A stretch of 64,000 bases of DNA from an uncultured Verrucomicrobiota bacterium. GTDB lineage: Bacteria; Verrucomicrobiota; Verrucomicrobiia; Limisphaerales; UBA9464. The stretch is taken from assembly GCA_903939515.1 (NCBI GenBank), contig CAJAHH010000010.1, positions 1 to 64,000 of the forward strand, in the 5' to 3' direction. This document shows positions 38,491-47,676 of this stretch, in pieces. A program made the translations under genes and the position numbers. The notes beneath the pieces are model-generated. The model worked only from the letters and a program-made list of their open reading frames with translations, was not told the DNA's origin and searched no databases. Position 1 is the stretch's first letter. Each line of letters opens with the position of its first letter.

Positions 38491-39606
38491 CTATGAGGAG
38501 CTCTGGGAAACGGTGCCCCCTTGAGTCTGCGCGCGCGAATAATAGCGAAACCGATTCACCCGATACACATAGGCCAGTATCTCCGCCACCGCGGTGTACA
38601 ACTGGAGAGGAATATCGCCCTCCACCTTGCCATATTTAAAGAGCATGCGCGCCAGCGGCTTATTCTCCATCACCGGAATTTGCAGCTTTTCGGCCATCTC
38701 ACGGATTCGCAATGCATTGAAATCTTTGGCCATAGCGATGATACGAGGTGCGGCCATGGTGTCCCGATCATAGCGCAGTGCCACCGCGATGTGTGTCGGA
38801 TTGGCGATGACCACGTCGGCATTCGGGAGATCTTCCAACTGCGCCTTGAAGGATTTTCGGCGCATCCGGCGTTTGCGCATCTCCCCCTTTACATGCGGGT
38901 TACCCTCACTCTGCTTGCCCTCATCCTTGACCTCCTGCTTGGTCATCATGAGGTCGCGCTGCGTCTTCCAGAGCTGATAGGCGTAGTCGATGGCTGCTAT
39001 CAAAATCATCGCCAAGAGCACCCGACTCCCGATCCGCATCGTCGTCTCGGAAAGGAATGTGCCCACCCGGGAAATGTCCACCGGTGCATTAAAGATCGGA
39101 TCGTCGAGTACCGAGCGCACCTGATTCCAGGAGAACCAGCTAATCGCACCGAGCTTCACGAGATTCACCGCTGCCGGAAACAGGGCCTGAAAGGAAAAGA
39201 TTCGTTTGAATCCCGCTATGGGATTCAGGCGCTCCCAATTGAAGCTAATGGGGTCGCTCAACATCCGGAAGCGGCTTTGCACCAGGCCCGCCACCAAGCC
39301 GCCCACCCCCGTGGCGATCACCGGCGGGGCCACGCAACCGACCAGAGTCATGGCCGATTCGGAGGCTTTGTCTTGGAGGTTGTTGACGTCGATCGCCGTG
39401 TCGTGGAGATGAAAAAAAACCGTCTGGAACACGCCGGTCAAATCCTTGAGCAACTGCCCACCGTAGGATTGAAGCGCCCACACTCCGGCCATGAGTACGA
39501 ATGCGGTCTGAATTTCCTGGGACTTGGCGAACTGCCCCTTGCCCAAGGCATCGCTCAACCGCCTGTCTGTCGGTTGCTCTGTCTTATCGCCACTCTCTTC
39601 GGACAT
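38491..39606 (-). CDS. flhB: Flagellar-type export switch protein FlhB
   Basis: 371 residues. The N-terminal MSEESGDKTEQPTDRRLSDA matches the conserved FlhB start, and four membrane helices follow (about 35-52, 90-108, 140-160, 188-210). The FlhB signature TKQEVKDEGKQSEGNPHVKG precedes the autocleavage motif N269-P-T-H272 in IANPTHIAVALRYD; cleavage between N and P switches export from rod/hook to filament substrates. The family also contains the injectisome homologues (YscU). The presence of fliO in this operon favours the flagellar type. It is the last of the export-gate genes, 6 bases after fliR. Confidence 0.95.
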   Translation of the reverse strand: MSEESGDKTEQPTDRRLSDALGKGQFAKSQEIQTAFVLMAGVWALQSYGGQLLKDLTGVFQTVFFHLHDTAIDVNNLQDKASESAMTLVGCVAPPVIATGVGGLVAGLVQSRFRMLSDPISFNWERLNPIAGFKRIFSFQALFPAAVNLVKLGAISWFSWNQVRSVLDDPIFNAPVDISRVGTFLSETTMRIGSRVLLAMILIAAIDYAYQLWKTQRDLMMTKQEVKDEGKQSEGNPHVKGEMRKRRMRRKSFKAQLEDLPNADVVIANPTHIAVALRYDRDTMAAPRIIAMAKDFNALRIREMAEKLQIPVMENKPLARMLFKYGKVEGDIPLQLYTAVAEILAYVYRVNRFRYYSRAQTQGGTVSQSSS

Positions 39607-39612
39607 ACGCGT

Positions 39613-40395
39613 TTAAGGGTTCGAAGGGGTGTTTCCAAGAATTTGAGCGATGCGGACAAAATCGTCCGGAATCCGTCGCAAGAAATTGGCCGTGTGATCG
39701 CCAATAAAGCGCATGCTCATCGCTAAGACGAACAGCCCGGACAGCACTCGGATCGGCATGCTTTCCGAGAACACGTTCATCTGAGGTACCGCTCGTCCGA
39801 GCATCGAGAACACCCAAGTGACCAAGAAGGCCACGGCCATAATGGGTGCCGCCACCTGAATCCCCGCCGAGAGGATCCACCCTGTGTGGACGAGGACATT
39901 GCGCATTAGGTCTTCGCTGCCATGGGCCGCCCCCATGGGAAGCACGGAATAGGTCCGGATAAAAAACACTAAAATCCAGTGATGGATGTCCAAACCGAAG
40001 AAAGTGATCACCCCCAGCCAGTACAGCAGCGTCGAAGTAATGGGCGCAGCGGCATTGGATCCCGGGTTCAGAATTGTGGACATGGTGAGACCTAGGTCGT
40101 TGGCGATGAGGGAGCCCGCGACATCCAGCGCAAAAAATGCGAAGCGGCAGATGAAGCCCAATACGACTCCGGCGGTCATCTCCACAAAAATCACCTGGAT
40201 GAGCCACCACAGCGAATCGACCTTCAATTCAATGGGCGGCAACAGCGGCGTGGCCAAGGTGGCGAGCATGACTCCCAAGGCAACCTTTAGGGGGCGGGGC
40301 ACCTGGTTTCCGGAAAAAACCGGCATCGTGAGGATGAGGCCGCTCGCTCTCACCATCACCAACACCCAGACCGAAATGGATTGGGTCGCCGTCAT
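39613..40395 (-). CDS. fliR: Flagellar export gate protein FliR
   Basis: 260 residues, six hydrophobic helices. Conserved start VWVLVMVRASGLILTMPVFS then VPRPLKVALGVMLATLATPL is typical of FliR. FliR forms the core of the export gate with FliP and FliQ in the inner membrane. The gene starts 3 bases after the fliQ stop and is followed by flhB after 6 bases, so the cluster is one operon. Confidence 0.96.
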   Translation of the reverse strand: MTATQSISVWVLVMVRASGLILTMPVFSGNQVPRPLKVALGVMLATLATPLLPPIELKVDSLWWLIQVIFVEMTAGVVLGFICRFAFFALDVAGSLIANDLGLTMSTILNPGSNAAAPITSTLLYWLGVITFFGLDIHHWILVFFIRTYSVLPMGAAHGSEDLMRNVLVHTGWILSAGIQVAAPIMAVAFLVTWVFSMLGRAVPQMNVFSESMPIRVLSGLFVLAMSMRFIGDHTANFLRRIPDDFVRIAQILGNTPSNP

Positions 40396-40398
40396 CGC

Positions 40399-40668
40399 TC
40401 AACCAACCATCTGGGGCATCTGCTCAATGACCGAGCGGGTGAACTCGATCATGGTTCGAACCATCCAGGGCAGCATCACCACGATGAGCGAGAGCACCGC
40501 CAAGGCCTTAGGAACAAACGACAGCGTCTGCTCGTGGATCGACGTGACCGCTTGGAAAACGCTCACACCGAGGCCGATAACCAGGGCCGTCATCAGGATC
40601 GGCGAGGCCAACGTCACGGAGTTGAGAATTAGCGACTTGATGATTTCAACAGCGGTTTCAGGGTTCAT
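40399..40668 (-). CDS. fliQ: Flagellar export gate protein FliQ
   Basis: 89 residues, two transmembrane helices. The sequence (MNPETAVEIIKSLILNSVTL, LVIGLGVSVFQAVTSIHEQT, LSFVPKALAVLS) is canonical FliQ in order and length. The gene lies between fliP (48 bases upstream) and fliR (3 bases downstream) on the minus strand. Confidence 0.96.
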   Translation of the reverse strand: MNPETAVEIIKSLILNSVTLASPILMTALVIGLGVSVFQAVTSIHEQTLSFVPKALAVLSLIVVMLPWMVRTMIEFTRSVIEQMPQMVG

Positions 40669-40716
40669 GAATTAGGTCGAAAAGTAGGGTGCAACTGAGA
40701 GGATACCGATGGCCTT

Positions 40717-41556
40717 TCAGACCCCGAAACTCATCAGCAACGAACGGACGATGAGGGACCATCCGTCTACCAAGACGAAGAGCAGGATCTTCAGCGGCAA
40801 GGCAATGGTCGCGGGCGGCATCATCATCATGCCCATGCTCATCAGGATGGTGGCGACCACGATGTCGATGAGGATGAAGGGCACGAAAATCAGGAATCCC
40901 ATCTGAAAGGCCGTCCGAAGCTCGCTAATGATGTAGGCCGGAATGACCACTCGCAGGGGTAGGGCCTCGGGTGTGGTCGGCGGGATCTTGGCCAATCCCA
41001 CGAACAACTCGACATCCTTGGGGCGCGTTTGTCGCAGCATGAAGGACCGGATGGGCTTCGACGCTTCCTCCATGGCCTGGGTCGAGGTGATCTTCTTCTC
41101 CATGTAGGGCTGAAGGGCGTTGGTCTGAACCTTGGCCCACACCGGTTCCATGACGAAATAGGTGAGAAAGAGCGATAACCCAATGATGACCTGGTTGGCC
41201 GGAGCGCCCTGAAGAGTCAAGGCGTTGCGAACGAAGGACAGCACGATGACGATGCGGCTGAAGCAGGTCATGAGCAGCACGATGGACGGCGCCATCGACA
41301 ACAGCGTGAAGGCAAAAAGCACCTGGATGGCGACATCCGCATCTTTTGGCTGCCCAACGCCATCCATGCCGATGTTCAAGGTCAAGGGAGGCAGCCCACC
41401 CACCGAAGTGCCAGTCGTTGTCGGGGCCTGTGCCACGGCCTGCAGCGGCGCCACTGCCAGCAACAGTACCACCAGCCCGAAAAGAAATCCGGTGATGACC
41501 CACCCCGTCTGACGAACAAACCCGACGCGTCGGCCTGCTGGAATCGAAGTGCTCAT
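40717..41556 (-). CDS. fliP: Flagellar export gate protein FliP
   Basis: 279 residues. A signal-type N-terminus (residues about 19-42), as in flagellar FliP, is followed by the canonical block LMTCFSRIVIVLSFVRNALT, then GAPANQVIIGLSLFLTYFVM. The C-terminus has ELRTAFQMGFLIFVPFILID and DIVVATILMSMGMMMMPP. FliP forms the pentameric gate of the export apparatus. Its start overlaps the fliO stop by 4 bases (ATGA), indicating coupled translation. The signal peptide supports the flagellar rather than injectisome type. Confidence 0.97.
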   Translation of the reverse strand: MSTSIPAGRRVGFVRQTGWVITGFLFGLVVLLLAVAPLQAVAQAPTTTGTSVGGLPPLTLNIGMDGVGQPKDADVAIQVLFAFTLLSMAPSIVLLMTCFSRIVIVLSFVRNALTLQGAPANQVIIGLSLFLTYFVMEPVWAKVQTNALQPYMEKKITSTQAMEEASKPIRSFMLRQTRPKDVELFVGLAKIPPTTPEALPLRVVIPAYIISELRTAFQMGFLIFVPFILIDIVVATILMSMGMMMMPPATIALPLKILLFVLVDGWSLIVRSLLMSFGV

Positions 41557-42026
41557 GCCGAAGGTGTCAAAGCCTTCTCCAGGACACTCCGGAACGAGCC
41601 CTCGGAGACTGGGTTCACAGACAGGTTTACAGCTGGAGGGCCGGGATCCGACGATGAAGAGCTGCCCGATACGGACGGATCAGCATCCAACGGCGACAGC
41701 AGCGATAACCCGTTCGGAGAGCCCCCGATGAGAAACTGTTGGTGCCGGTAAGCCACCACATACACCGACAACCGCTGTCCCAAGCTCTTCACATCGACGA
41801 TCCTCAAACCGCTGACAGGAGTCCGCTGCAGAAGGAATTGCTGCCAGTGCCGGTAAATCCAGAGGGCGCCGATGAGCACGGCAAACACCAGAGCGAGCGC
41901 TCCAAGCATGCGCCCCAGCGTTCCAGCTGTGCTGCTCAAATCGGGCGCTGCCAATGCATTGGTTAGAGAACCTGGCGGCAGAATCGAAGAAATGGAATTG
42001 GTGGAGCCCACGCGACTCCCCTCCAA
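41553..42026 (-). CDS. fliO: FliO-family export gate assembly protein
   Basis: 157 residues. One transmembrane helix (about residues 38-59, MLGALALVFAVLIGALWIYR) is followed by a cytoplasmic domain VDVKSLGQRLSVYVVAYRHQQFLIG that is characteristic of FliO, then a serine-rich tail. FliO is poorly conserved; the call rests on this motif and on the position directly upstream of fliP with a 4-base overlap. FliO assists FliP assembly. It is absent from injectisome systems, so it helps identify this cluster as flagellar. Confidence 0.85.
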   Translation of the reverse strand: MEGSRVGSTNSISSILPPGSLTNALAAPDLSSTAGTLGRMLGALALVFAVLIGALWIYRHWQQFLLQRTPVSGLRIVDVKSLGQRLSVYVVAYRHQQFLIGGSPNGLSLLSPLDADPSVSGSSSSSDPGPPAVNLSVNPVSEGSFRSVLEKALTPSA

Positions 42027-42184
42027 GCAGCGGGTGTGCCGGGGTGGATTTTGCTCAGAAAATTGGGCTTTTCTGAGTTTTTAGCCCACCACCGGCATCG
42101 ATTGCCGAACTGGAGGGGCCACCTTCCTCGGCAAAAACCTCCACTACCCATCCTTACCTCGTTTTCTCGAGGGATCCTTGCCGG

Positions 42185-44419
42185 TCATCCCAAATTCACC
42201 GGATCGATGTCGATAATCAGGGTCAGGTCGGCGGGCAATGCGAAGGTCTGTTCGATTTTCCCCAACTCGATGGACAAGCGACTCATCGCCGAGGTCCGCA
42301 ACATGATCTGGTGTCGAAAGAAACTCTCAGCCTTCAGCAACGGGGCCGGGGCCGGGCCGGCCAAAATCAGGTCCTTCCAATCTTTGAAGCCCGCGTCGAG
42401 CGCCTTGCGCAAGTGTTCAGCAAAGAGCTTCACCTTGTCTTCATTGCGTCCCTTCAATGTCAACAAGGCCACCCGAGCAACCGGCGGGTACCGCAACTGC
42501 TCCCGAAACTCCACCTCCTGCTCGTAGAATCCGAGGTAATCATGCCGGCGGGCATACTGGATGGCTGGGTGGAACGGAGTAAAACTCTGGACGAACACCT
42601 CGCCTTCGACATCGCCCCTCCCGGCCCGGCCACTGACTTGGGTGAGCAACTGGAAGGTTCGCTCACCGGCCCGAAAATCCGCCTGATGGAGACTCAGGTC
42701 GGCATGAACGATGCCCACCAGGGTGACATTCGGGAAATGCAGTCCCTTGGCGATCATCTGGGTGCCCACCAGAATATCAATTTTGCCGACCCGAAAGTCG
42801 GTGAGGATGCGCCGATAGTCCTCCTTCCGCTTCAGGGTATCCGAATCCATGCGTTCGATCCGAGCGTGCGGGAACCCCTTGCGCAGGGCATCCTCGACAC
42901 GCTCGGTGCCGATGCCCGCAAACCGAATGGCCGGATTACCACAACCCGGGGCCGGGCAATGTTCCGGAACCGGTTCTTCATGGCCGCAAATATGGCAGAG
43001 CAACCGTCGGGAGGACCGGTGATAGGTCAGCGAAACCGAACAATTGGGGCATCCGGCCACATGACCGCACTGGGGGCATTGCAGCGACGTCGAAAAACCC
43101 CGCCGATTGAGGAACAGCATCGTTTGCTCGCGGCGCTCCAGACGTTGGGTAATGGCCTCCCGGAGGCGTTGGGTGAACACCGGAGGAGCCCCGCTCTTGG
43201 ACTTGCGGGATTCTTCGCGCAAATCAACCACGCGCACCACCGGCAGTCGCTTGTCGTCCACCCGCTTGGCCATCTCGAGAAGGGTGTATTTTCCACGGCG
43301 TGCATTGTGGAAACTCTCCATCGAGGGTGTGGCCGATCCCAACAAAACCAACGCCCCCTCACGCTGAGCGCGCACCACTGCCACATCTCGGGCATGGTAG
43401 CGGGGCGTCTCCTCCTGTTTGTAGGAATGCTCGTGTTCCTCGTCGACGATGATCAACCCCAGCGGGTGCACCGGAGCAAACACCGCCGAACGGGCCCCGA
43501 TGACAATCCGAGCGCGCCCCTGCCGGATCTTGTGCCACTCGTCATGACGTTCCCCGGCTGAAAGATGCGAATGCAGCACGGCCACGAGGGTCCGATGCGG
43601 GCCCGACGAAAAACGGGCCTTGAAGCGCTCCACCGTCTGTGGGGTCAGTGAGATTTCGGGCACCAGCACAATGGCCCCGCGTCCCTGCACCAGCGCATGT
43701 TGAATGGCCTGCAAGTAGACCTCGGTCTTGCCTGAGCCCGTGACACCAAAAAGTAAGAACGGCTTAGCCGGCTCGCCCCGCAAGAGCCCGTCATGGGCCT
43801 TCACCAAGGCCTGGAAGGCCACCACTTGCTCGTCATTGAGGGTCAACGGCGTGGTCGGGACGATGAGTTCCCGCGCATACGGATCCCGCTCGTCGATCTT
43901 CGGGGCGATGCACACCAACCCCTTGTCTTCGAGTTTGCGCACCGTTTCGGCGGTCGTCTCACCGAGCCGGAGCAACTCTTGCAGCGGCAACTCCCGCCAT
44001 TCGTCGATGATGCGCCAGATCGTTTCTTGTCTCGGCGTGAGCTTGGGCATTTCGCCGACGACCGTCAGGGCGTGCACATGGAGACGTTCACGCCAACCGG
44101 CCTCCTCCTTCCGGACGGCCTCCGGCAAAACGCTCTTGAGGGCCGTCTCGACGGCGCAGCAATAGTAAGAAGCAATCCAACGGGCCAACTCCAACACCTG
44201 TGGGGTGACCAGAGTTTGCGCTCCGAGCACATTCAGGATCGGCTTGAGATTGGTCTGCGGCGACGACTCCGCCAACTCGGTCACCACCCCCAGCACCTGG
44301 CGATGCCCAAAGGGCACCTTGACCCGGGAGCCCACGGCCACCCGATCGGAGAACTCCTCCGGAATGGAATAGTCGAACTCCTTGCGGAGGGCTATTTCGA
44401 GAGTGACGCGGGCGACCAC
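42185..44419 (-). CDS. priA: Primosomal replication restart helicase PriA
   Basis: 744 residues from a GTG at 44419. GGGGA lies 9 bases upstream (44429-44433), and homology to PriA begins immediately (VVARVTLEIALRKEFDYSIP). An ATG at 44515 would overlap the upstream gene by 80 bases, so it is rejected. Walker A is GVTGSGKT (about residues 225-232), motif II is IIVDEEHEHSYKQEE, and the zinc-binding segment CPQCGHVAGCPNC...CHICGH...CPAPGC has the eight cysteines that bind two zinc ions. PriA reloads the replicative helicase at stalled forks. Likely same transcript as the gene upstream. Confidence 0.96.
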   Translation of the reverse strand: MVARVTLEIALRKEFDYSIPEEFSDRVAVGSRVKVPFGHRQVLGVVTELAESSPQTNLKPILNVLGAQTLVTPQVLELARWIASYYCCAVETALKSVLPEAVRKEEAGWRERLHVHALTVVGEMPKLTPRQETIWRIIDEWRELPLQELLRLGETTAETVRKLEDKGLVCIAPKIDERDPYARELIVPTTPLTLNDEQVVAFQALVKAHDGLLRGEPAKPFLLFGVTGSGKTEVYLQAIQHALVQGRGAIVLVPEISLTPQTVERFKARFSSGPHRTLVAVLHSHLSAGERHDEWHKIRQGRARIVIGARSAVFAPVHPLGLIIVDEEHEHSYKQEETPRYHARDVAVVRAQREGALVLLGSATPSMESFHNARRGKYTLLEMAKRVDDKRLPVVRVVDLREESRKSKSGAPPVFTQRLREAITQRLERREQTMLFLNRRGFSTSLQCPQCGHVAGCPNCSVSLTYHRSSRRLLCHICGHEEPVPEHCPAPGCGNPAIRFAGIGTERVEDALRKGFPHARIERMDSDTLKRKEDYRRILTDFRVGKIDILVGTQMIAKGLHFPNVTLVGIVHADLSLHQADFRAGERTFQLLTQVSGRAGRGDVEGEVFVQSFTPFHPAIQYARRHDYLGFYEQEVEFREQLRYPPVARVALLTLKGRNEDKVKLFAEHLRKALDAGFKDWKDLILAGPAPAPLLKAESFFRHQIMLRTSAMSRLSIELGKIEQTFALPADLTLIIDIDPVNLG

Positions 44420-44435
44420 GGGTTCAATTCCCCGA

Positions 44436-46283
44436 TCATTTGCGACTCTCGCGCCAGTAGGGGCGATCGGCGACGAAAAGATATCCGTTCTCGGGATACC
44501 GATCACCGAAGGCAAACTTCAGCGGGAAACCCGACGGGATGTTTCCCTGGCGGAGCAAGTAATCCATGTAGAAACGCCCCCAGACGGCATCGGAGTCGTT
44601 CATCAATTTGGAATGCCACAACTGGTCGCACGTAATCGAGGTGAGCAGCAGGGCGTTGAACGGACGCTGGAAGTCGTGGATTTGGTAGAAGTCTTCCTTG
44701 GGATCTTGTCCGGCCCGCAGGGTCAACGGCATGGAGTCGAGGTGGCCGTACCAGGCGACCGCCGCCGGCATATCGCTCAAGACCATGGCGCCCGGAGGGA
44801 GGTATCCCAGCAACTGTCGAATCACCGGCAGATAATAGGGTGGGTTGGACATGACCGGTTGGCGGGGCGGCAACAGCGAGATCACGAAGGGCATGAGGCA
44901 GAGGGCCAGAGGCACCGCCATCGCCATCCATCGAGCCAACGGATAAGGAAAGTCGAACGTATCGAGTGCCCACCGGAAAACCACCGCAGCATAGAGCGCG
45001 GCCAGCGGAACAAACCACGCCAGGAGATTCTCGGAGTTCAGGAATGGGGACTGCGTGGACAAGTGCGTCTGGATCAAGGCCTGTCCCAGCACCAACGCCA
45101 ACAGCATGGCCAAGAGCAACCAGCGGAACCGGTTCATCCGAGCGTCTCCCATGGGCAACAGGAGCCCTACCAGCAGGAAAGCCCCGAACCAATTGCCGAA
45201 CATCCGGGGGACGTCGTTAGCGAGGATCGACTGGGAATTGCTCAGAACCTTGGCCAATACTTCGGCCAGGCGCACCCTCGAGAGTTCTGGGTTCTGGGAA
45301 CGCTCCAATCGGTCCTCCACAAAACCAGCAGTCCCGGACAGCGGTGCAAGGGTGGCAATGCCCAGCGGCAATCCGCTGCGGATGTAATTGCGGGTCATCC
45401 AGGGAGCAGTCAGCAGCAGGAACGCCAACAGGAGGCACCCCACCGTTCGCAGGCGGGCCTCAACGGGAGCCCACCACCCCACACAGATGGCGATCGGCAG
45501 AACCAAGAATCCGAAGGAATACGAGATGAGGAATCCAAGCCCGATCAATCCTCCCAGCAGGGCCGACCAAAGCGCGTATCGAAATGTCACGACCCGTGGG
45601 CGACCGTCTTCGTCGGGGTCGGCGGCACCTCCGATGTGCAAGGCGACCACGCTAACCGCCACGCACAGCAGCCCCAACCACACCGTAGGGAGGCCCGAGA
45701 AAGCAAAGTCCCAGTTGAGCTTGGACCCCAGAAAAACCACCACCGCCATCACTCCGATCGAGAGTTCAAACCATCGCCGACCCAATTGGAACAGCACGAA
45801 GGCCAACCCCAGGAAACCAATGAAATTGAGACACCCCACCGCCACTTCGGCCGGCGGACGGCGACTGGGTCCGGACTCCACGCCATAAACCCACCGCTCG
45901 GGCAACACCTTGAAAAGCGCTGCCAATGCGACCGGGTACAGCGGTGGGTGGGATATGTCGGGATGAGCCGCGGTGATGAGTTGGCGAGGATTGATCCCCT
46001 GCTCCACCGCCCGGGGCGACTGGAGATGAAGGCTGAGCGGGCGAATCAACTGGGTGGTGAACCCTCGGCCTTCCGAGAGACTGCGACCCAACTGCGCCAA
46101 GTCCATCGCCTCGGCCGTGCCAAAATTCTTTACTCCATCAAAGTGGTAAAGTCCCAAGGCGATGAGGGTCAGCAGCAGCAAGATAAACCGCTGAAGCCAA
46201 ACTCGACCCTCACCTTCTTCAAGGCTGTGGATGAGTTCTTGAATGCCCTTGGGCGGTTCGTTGTACTGCATGTGAGGAGCCAT
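44436..46283 (-). CDS. GT39-like multi-pass membrane glycosyltransferase
   Basis: 615 residues with about 12 hydrophobic segments. The N-terminal region follows the ArnT/PMT pattern: one helix, then LAQLGRSLSEGRGFTTQLIR, then AHPDISHPPLYPVALAALF, where the HPPLYP motif is characteristic of this group. Members use polyprenyl-phosphate sugars as donors at the outer face of the membrane. The C-terminal about 130 residues (LGYLPPGAMVLSDMPAAVAW, YHLDSMPLTL-like) form the usual soluble domain. The acceptor is unknown. The start is an ATG at 46283. Confidence 0.75.
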   Translation of the reverse strand: MAPHMQYNEPPKGIQELIHSLEEGEGRVWLQRFILLLLTLIALGLYHFDGVKNFGTAEAMDLAQLGRSLSEGRGFTTQLIRPLSLHLQSPRAVEQGINPRQLITAAHPDISHPPLYPVALAALFKVLPERWVYGVESGPSRRPPAEVAVGCLNFIGFLGLAFVLFQLGRRWFELSIGVMAVVVFLGSKLNWDFAFSGLPTVWLGLLCVAVSVVALHIGGAADPDEDGRPRVVTFRYALWSALLGGLIGLGFLISYSFGFLVLPIAICVGWWAPVEARLRTVGCLLLAFLLLTAPWMTRNYIRSGLPLGIATLAPLSGTAGFVEDRLERSQNPELSRVRLAEVLAKVLSNSQSILANDVPRMFGNWFGAFLLVGLLLPMGDARMNRFRWLLLAMLLALVLGQALIQTHLSTQSPFLNSENLLAWFVPLAALYAAVVFRWALDTFDFPYPLARWMAMAVPLALCLMPFVISLLPPRQPVMSNPPYYLPVIRQLLGYLPPGAMVLSDMPAAVAWYGHLDSMPLTLRAGQDPKEDFYQIHDFQRPFNALLLTSITCDQLWHSKLMNDSDAVWGRFYMDYLLRQGNIPSGFPLKFAFGDRYPENGYLFVADRPYWRESRK

Positions 46284-46369
46284 TGGACAACAACCCCACC
46301 GGCTTGAAAAGGGGCGTCACGGCAAGTTTGGGAAGTTTATCTGGGGCTGGACGCTCGGCCGGAACGATT

Positions 46370-46500
46370 CAGTTGGGAGGAAAGGGATGGCGTGGCGGAT
46401 TCTTTCGCAAGACGAGGCGAGAGCGAGGCGCGGGCCGATAGAAGGCCAATGGTTGAAACCCGGATCGAGCGAACAACGACGCTCTTGCGGAAGAAGACGT
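46370..46500 (+). repeat. Dispersed repeat family 2, copy 2
   Basis: Matches 24448-24561 in sequence order: CAGTTGGGA, GGCGTGGCG-ATTCTTT, AAGAC-AGGCG, AGCGAGG, then GATCGA and CGCTCTTGC near the right end. It fills most of the 252-base gap between the ABC ATPase and the glycosyltransferase. Short frames across it are repeat translations, not genes. Confidence 0.65.
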
Positions 46501-46535
46501 AGCCAGCACGACCGATCCAATTGAATCGTTCCGGC

Positions 46536-47543
46536 TCACCGCCTCTCGAACACCTGCCGGATGATGTCCTCAATAGGGACCTCTTCGACGGCAAAATCCT
46601 TCACTGGCAGTCGGTCCAGCAGCACCTTGCAAGTGGCGATGACCGATTCCCGGGGCACCTTCAGCCGGGCCAGCGCCGAGCTCTGTTCCAGCACCTCTCC
46701 CAATTCTGCCAAGGGTACCGAAGCGAACCCGGACGCCTGCTCCAGAGTGACCGTGATGATCTTGAAGCCCGCAAAACGGTCGAGAATTTCGGCCAAACGC
46801 CCGTCAAAGAACACCGTACCCCGATCGATGATAATGACCCGGTCGCACAACTCCTGGATATCAGCCATGTAGTGGCTCGTGAGCAGGATGGTCGTTTTGC
46901 GTTGCCGGTTGTGCTCGCGCAAGAACTCCCGAACCACCTTCTGAGAGACCACATCGAGCCCAATGGTCGGTTCGTCGAGGAAGAGCACCTTCGGCTGGTG
47001 AAGCAGCGCGGCGATTAATTCGCACTTCATCCGCTCGCCCAGGGACAGTTCGCGGACTGCGGTGGAGAGCTTGTCGCGCACCCCGAGCAATTCGCTCATT
47101 TCATCGACCGTTCGCCGGAACGCCTCGGGTGCCAGACCGTAAATGCGCCCATTGAGTTCGAGCGAATCCCGAGCCGGAAGATCCCACCAGAGCTGGTTTT
47201 TCTGTCCGAGCAGGAGGGCAAACTGCCGACGGTAGCCATCGGCCCGTTCCCACGGCACGTAGCCCAGCACTGAGGCGGTGCCTGAAGTCGGGTACAACAA
47301 CCCTGCCAGCATCTTGAGTGTGGTGGTCTTGCCGGCTCCATTGGGCCCGAGGAAGCCCACAAACTCCCCCTCCTCGACCTGGAACGACACATCCTTCACG
47401 GCAAACACCGTCTCGTACTCGCGGTGAAACAATCCCTTGAGAGCCCCGGAGAACCCCGGAGCCTTTTTGTAGGTACGGAACGACCGCGTCAGTCCCTGAA
47501 CATCGATGAGCGCCACGCCGATGATTCTGCAACAAGCCCTCAC
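46536..47543 (-). CDS. ABC transporter ATP-binding protein (ABC-2 exporter type)
   Basis: 335 residues. Walker A G66-P-N-G-A-G-K-T-T, the signature LSLGERMKCEL and Walker B KVLFLDEPTIGLD are all present, followed by the switch His in LLTSHYMADIQELC. The N-terminal extension GLFHREYETVFAVKDVSFQV is typical of the subgroup that works with two ABC-2 type permeases. No permease gene is adjacent, since the next genes are a glycosyltransferase and a divergent sialidase-like gene; its partner must be elsewhere. The start may instead be a GTG at 47516 (VALIDVQGLTRSFR), which agrees better with family starts. Confidence 0.88.
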   Translation of the reverse strand: MRACCRIIGVALIDVQGLTRSFRTYKKAPGFSGALKGLFHREYETVFAVKDVSFQVEEGEFVGFLGPNGAGKTTTLKMLAGLLYPTSGTASVLGYVPWERADGYRRQFALLLGQKNQLWWDLPARDSLELNGRIYGLAPEAFRRTVDEMSELLGVRDKLSTAVRELSLGERMKCELIAALLHQPKVLFLDEPTIGLDVVSQKVVREFLREHNRQRKTTILLTSHYMADIQELCDRVIIIDRGTVFFDGRLAEILDRFAGFKIITVTLEQASGFASVPLAELGEVLEQSSALARLKVPRESVIATCKVLLDRLPVKDFAVEEVPIEDIIRQVFERR

Positions 47544-47676
47544 CCCGAGGCGAACCGGGATTCACAGGGAGTCCGCCGTCGAAAATAGAAGATTCCACCC
47601 GGGGTGGGTCAGCGATCTTGAGCGTTGGATTCATTTTATGGCTGAAACCTGGGGGATTTGCCTCCATGGTCCACGG

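Noticed and set aside
38521-39726. Plus-strand frame of 401 codons over flhB
   Set aside because: Antisense to flhB, with His- and Arg-rich composition and no homology; a shadow of the real gene.
42311-43561. Plus-strand frame of 416 codons over priA
   Set aside because: Antisense to priA and without recognisable domains.
44382-46307. Long plus-strand frame (641 codons) over the glycosyltransferase gene
   Set aside because: It is antisense to a well-supported membrane protein, is rich in Gln, Arg, His and Pro with no domain, and reflects GC-rich codon bias.
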